Translations under genes and position numbers: made by a program
Assembly: GCA_013696665.1 (NCBI GenBank)
Contig: JACCYC010000002.1
Span: forward strand, 1-7,775
From: Burkholderiaceae bacterium
GTDB taxonomy: Bacteria; Pseudomonadota; Gammaproteobacteria; Burkholderiales; Burkholderiaceae_F
Length of the DNA: 7,775 nucleotides
Direction: 5' to 3'
Notes under the pieces: generated by a model
Databases searched by the model: none
What the model was told of the DNA's origin: nothing
What the model saw: only the letters and a program-made list of their open reading frames with translations
Shown here: positions 4,800 through 7,775 of the stretch, piece by piece
Layout: each line of letters starts with the position of its first letter
Position numbering within the stretch: position 1 is the stretch's first letter

Positions 4800-7775
4800 G
4801 GCCGCACCTCGATTGGAGCCACGGGGTGTTCGCCGAACGACTCAGGCGCATACATCGCTTCGACTCTCGTGGGCGGCATCGAGAATGCACCGGCATTGTT
4901 CAGCCGCACTGTGTATTCGAGCTTCAGCTTGCCTTTCGGCACGTAGCGGTAGTACGCGCGAAAGCCGTCGAACGCGCGCTCTTCGTACGCCGGCCACGCC
5001 TGCCCGTCGCGTCGCTCATTGGCCGCCAGCTGCCGCGAGTCACCGCCAAGTCCGCTGCCAAGCACCGCGGCGCCGGCGGGAATCGGATCGCTGATGACCA
5101 CCCACGTCATGTCGGCCTGCGCTTCGACTTCGAGCGTCACGCGGTACACATCGCCGCGTGCCCACACGCTCGCAGCCTTCTGCTCAATCGGCGTGACGGT
5201 GCGCTTGATTTGGTAGCCCGCGAACAGCGGCGCCTGCAGCGGCAACGCGGCGCGCGACGTGATGAACGCCCAGGGCCGGCCCGAACCTTCGTGCGAAATT
5301 GAAAGTGGCTCGACGGTCGCAGGCCAGGCGAATTGCGTGTCGACACCGGCGCCGGTCGGTGTGCCTTTTGTCGGATCGTTGCTCGCGCGCGATTGCGCGT
5401 TTCTCCAATCAAGGGGATGCCGATTGTTATCACTGTTGCCGACGCTGACGATGCTGCGACCCGTCACCGCTTCGCTTTCAAAGCGCGACTGGAATCGCCG
5501 CAGCGCGAGCACACCCCACGCATTGGCCAACGTCGTATTCCACTTGCCTGCTTGCTGTCGCGACAACGCGCCGCGCGCGATGCGCGGCATCTCGTCCTTG
5601 AACGTCGGGTCGTCGCTCAGCAGCGCCAGCGCGCGCACCGCGTTGCGATCAGGCGAGACCATCAGCCACCACAGGTAGTCCGACTTCTCGGTCGAGAACA
5701 CCAGCGTCGTCCCGGAGAACGTCATGCGCGAGCGCAGAATCTGCTGCGCTTCGGCGAGGCGCTCGTTGCGCTTCTGAATCGTCTGAAGTTTCTTCAGCAG
5801 CGATATCCAGTCGAGTACAGCCGAAGTCGGCCACAGGTTGGGCGCGATCTCGATTGACTCGAGCATGCGGGGTTCCGCTTTCTCATACCGAGCCAGCGCG
5901 TCAATCGCGGCGACTTTGCGAATTGCGAGGTCCGCCGTTGGCAGCGCGGTGTAGCGGACGACGCGTCCGGCAACGAAGTCCGTCAGGCCGCGCAACATGC
6001 GCACGCGGGCGGCTTCGGGTATCTCGTTTCCCGCTTCGCTCGCGATCGTCAACAAGTAGGCGGTCAACGTGTCGTCGCCGTCATTCCATGGGCTCGGAAA
6101 AAATTTGGCCAGACCATCGCGATCGAGTAGCGCGGGCAGGCTGTCCATCACGCGCTGCCAGCGCGCCGGATCTTCAAGCGCCACCGCGATCGACGCGCGT
6201 TGTTCAAGGCATGTGAACGGATACGCAGCCATCCACTGCTTGATCGTATCGGCGCTGCCGCCGAGCGATCGCGCCAGTTTGACTTCAACACCACCACGCC
6301 CGGCGATCGCGCCCTTTGGCAGCTCGACCGGGAAGCTGGTGGTCTTGGCCGGCTCAATCTGCAACAGCGTTTGCTGGAACACACGAACGGGAACCGCGAC
6401 GCCGACCGATTGCGAAATCCTGATCGTGTCCGACGCGGAAGCATTCGCTTCCCGCGCCGTGATCTGCCATTGCAATTGCCTGACGCCCAACGGCACCAGC
6501 GCAGGCAATGAGATCGTCTGCGCGCCGCCCGCAGCCAGAGACATCGTGCTTGGCGGCAGCTTGGTGGGCGCTACGCCATCGCCGTTCATCGTGGCGTCGA
6601 CTGACAACTCAAGCGGTCGATCGGCGCCATTGCGCACGGTCACTTGCGCATCGAAGCGGTCGCCTTCGCGCACGAACGGCGGCAAGCCAGCTAAGATCAT
6701 CACGTCCTGCGTGGTGCGAATTGCTGCGCCGCCCGAGCCAAAACGCGATTCGCCAGTCGTCGTGATCGCAATCGCCTCAATGCGAAACGACGTCAGCGAA
6801 TCGTTCAACGGAATCTCGACCCGCGCGCGTCCGTTTTCATCGAGCGTGACAAGCGGGTTCCACATCAGCAATGTGTCAAACAACTCGCGCGCGTTTTCGC
6901 CGCTGCCGCCACCACCGCCAGCCGCAACCGCCTTCTTGCCGAAGTGGCGTTTGCCGATGACCTGCGACTGCGCGGTGGACGTTTCGACTTCAATCGGCCG
7001 CCGCTGCATCATCGCGCCGAGCAAATCCCACGATCGGTTGGACGCAAGCGCGAGCAATCCTTCGTCAACCGCGGCGACTGCGAGCTCAGCGTTAGCCATG
7101 GGCCGACCGCTCGGATCAGTCACCGTAACCACAACAGCTGCACGATCGCGCACCTTGTAGACGGCCTTCTCGGGCTCAACCCTGACGCGCAGCTCGTACG
7201 CCTTCCAGCCAACTTTTACCTGCGTCATGCCGAGCCGGTACGACGGCTTGGTCAGATCGACCAGCGCAGTGGGCCGCGTGTCGCGTTCGACAGGCACCTC
7301 ACCGACCAGCCCGACGAACTTCGCCGCGCGAAAAATCATTCGCCGCAACCATGCGAAGCGGCCTGGCACCTCGGGGTCGACGCGCCCGCGCACGATCAAC
7401 GCCGATACGTACGCATTGGGCCCGTAGTGGCCGAGCATCGGCACTTCGATATACGGCGATTTCGAATCGATGGTCACCACGCGTGACTCGAGCACGCCTT
7501 CGCGCTCAACGCTGATCAACGCGGTCGCGACGCGATACGGCATCCGCACTTCGAAGCGCGCGGTTTCACCGGGCTCGTACGAGCGCTTGTCGGCAATCAG
7601 ATCGATGCGATCACTTTGCCCGGCTTCAAACCACCCATCATCCTGGCCAGCGACGTACACGTCGCGCGTGGCGACCGCCGCATTGCCTTGCGCGTCATCG
7701 GCGCGGGCAACCAGAATCAAGTCGCCCGTCGCTGGCGCCGCTCCCGAACACAGAACGAGTCCGCGCTCATCACTG
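4796..7775 (-). CDS. Bacterial alpha-2-macroglobulin, thioester type (YfhM-like), N-terminus outside the window
   Basis: The C-terminal 992 codons of a large periplasmic protease trap; the frame is open to the right edge, and the TTG at 7720 is only an internal Leu codon. Residue numbers count from the edge. Residues about 1-120 are macroglobulin-like beta domains ('DKRSYEPGETARFEVRMPY'). A bait-region domain follows, with a flexible Gly5 stretch at 286-290 shortly before 'ARELFDTLLMWNPLV' and the conserved 'IPLNDSLTSFRIEA'. The thioester signature YPFTCLEQ is intact, with Cys522 and Gln525 encoded at 6200-6211. The C-terminus ends in the receptor-like domain 'FSMPPTRVEAMYAPESFGE'. About 470 residues follow the thioester Cys, similar to E. 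coli YfhM, so roughly 650 residues including the signal/lipobox are probably missing. In the family, bait cleavage triggers a shape change and covalent capture of the protease. The gene overlaps pbpC by four bases in the usual order for this pair. Confidence 0.95.
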   Translation of the reverse strand, partial: SDERGLVLCSGAAPATGDLILVARADDAQGNAAVATRDVYVAGQDDGWFEAGQSDRIDLIADKRSYEPGETARFEVRMPYRVATALISVEREGVLESRVVTIDSKSPYIEVPMLGHYGPNAYVSALIVRGRVDPEVPGRFAWLRRMIFRAAKFVGLVGEVPVERDTRPTALVDLTKPSYRLGMTQVKVGWKAYELRVRVEPEKAVYKVRDRAAVVVTVTDPSGRPMANAELAVAAVDEGLLALASNRSWDLLGAMMQRRPIEVETSTAQSQVIGKRHFGKKAVAAGGGGGSGENARELFDTLLMWNPLVTLDENGRARVEIPLNDSLTSFRIEAIAITTTGESRFGSGGAAIRTTQDVMILAGLPPFVREGDRFDAQVTVRNGADRPLELSVDATMNGDGVAPTKLPPSTMSLAAGGAQTISLPALVPLGVRQLQWQITAREANASASDTIRISQSVGVAVPVRVFQQTLLQIEPAKTTSFPVELPKGAIAGRGGVEVKLARSLGGSADTIKQWMAAYPFTCLEQRASIAVALEDPARWQRVMDSLPALLDRDGLAKFFPSPWNDGDDTLTAYLLTIASEAGNEIPEAARVRMLRGLTDFVAGRVVRYTALPTADLAIRKVAAIDALARYEKAEPRMLESIEIAPNLWPTSAVLDWISLLKKLQTIQKRNERLAEAQQILRSRMTFSGTTLVFSTEKSDYLWWLMVSPDRNAVRALALLSDDPTFKDEMPRIARGALSRQQAGKWNTTLANAWGVLALRRFQSRFESEAVTGRSIVSVGNSDNNRHPLDWRNAQSRASNDPTKGTPTGAGVDTQFAWPATVEPLSISHEGSGRPWAFITSRAALPLQAPLFAGYQIKRTVTPIEQKAASVWARGDVYRVTLEVEAQADMTWVVISDPIPAGAAVLGSGLGGDSRQLAANERRDGQAWPAYEERAFDGFRAYYRYVPKGKLKLEYTVRLNNAGAFSMPPTRVEAMYAPESFGEHPVAPIEVRP
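4805..4810 (-). promoter_or_regulatory. Ribosome binding site of pbpC
   Basis: On the minus strand GAGGTG stands five bases before the pbpC ATG (first base at 4799), inside the last codons of the alpha-2-macroglobulin gene. It supports the chosen start and suggests that pbpC can recruit ribosomes itself as well as by coupling through the ATGA overlap. Confidence 0.7.

Noticed and set aside
4475..5302. Plus-strand open frame of 275 codons opposite the pbpC/macroglobulin junction
   Set aside because: Arg/Ala-rich shadow translation, no domain, and fully covered by two conserved genes on the other strand.
6069..7160. Plus-strand open frame of 363 codons opposite the macroglobulin gene
   Set aside because: Ser/Pro/Thr-rich composition of an antisense shadow; it lies across conserved macroglobulin domains including the bait and thioester-flanking regions.
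7718..7720. TTG as the start codon of the macroglobulin gene
   Set aside because: The frame continues open to the window edge with 18 further sensible codons, and the family has several hundred more N-terminal residues.

Overview
The window looks like chromosomal DNA of a GC-rich proteobacterium. A betaproteobacterium of the Burkholderiales type is the best guess, because it carries a Bug-family (TctC-like) solute receptor end, a cobalt-type nitrile hydratase operon and a pbpC/alpha-2-macroglobulin pair. Bradyrhizobium-like alphaproteobacteria also have these genes, so the taxonomic guess is only moderate. Coding density is very high: the longest stretch without a gene is about 75 bases.

Left part, plus strand (1-2580): the C-terminal tail of a Bug/TTT periplasmic binding protein (1-195) is followed after a short gap by a tight four-gene cluster. 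This cluster encodes a HupE/UreJ-family metal permease (271-936), the nitrile hydratase alpha subunit with the cobalt-type claw CTLCSC (937-1581), the beta subunit (1581-2234) and a small beta-like accessory/activator protein (2212-2580). The four genes abut or overlap (0 nt gap, 1 nt overlap, 23 nt overlap), so they are almost certainly one translationally coupled operon. A simple reading is that the permease brings in cobalt, the accessory protein loads it into alpha, and the alpha-beta enzyme hydrates nitriles to amides. No amidase is visible in the window.

Right part, minus strand (2637-7775): a second operon is transcribed towards the first. Its upstream gene is a bacterial alpha-2-macroglobulin (C-terminal about 992 residues visible, running off the right edge) with an intact CLEQ thioester motif. 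It overlaps by 4 nt (ATGA) with pbpC, encoding penicillin-binding protein 1C with complete transglycosylase and transpeptidase motifs. This pair is a well-known conserved module, thought to couple trapping of invading proteases in the periplasm with repair of peptidoglycan.

The two operons converge with 56 bases between their stop codons. I see no RNA genes, mobile elements, CRISPR arrays or long repeats. I did not find a clearly new system. The most notable points are the metal permease built into the nitrile hydratase operon, the His-rich N-terminus of the alpha subunit, and a slippery A7G4 run in the accessory gene.
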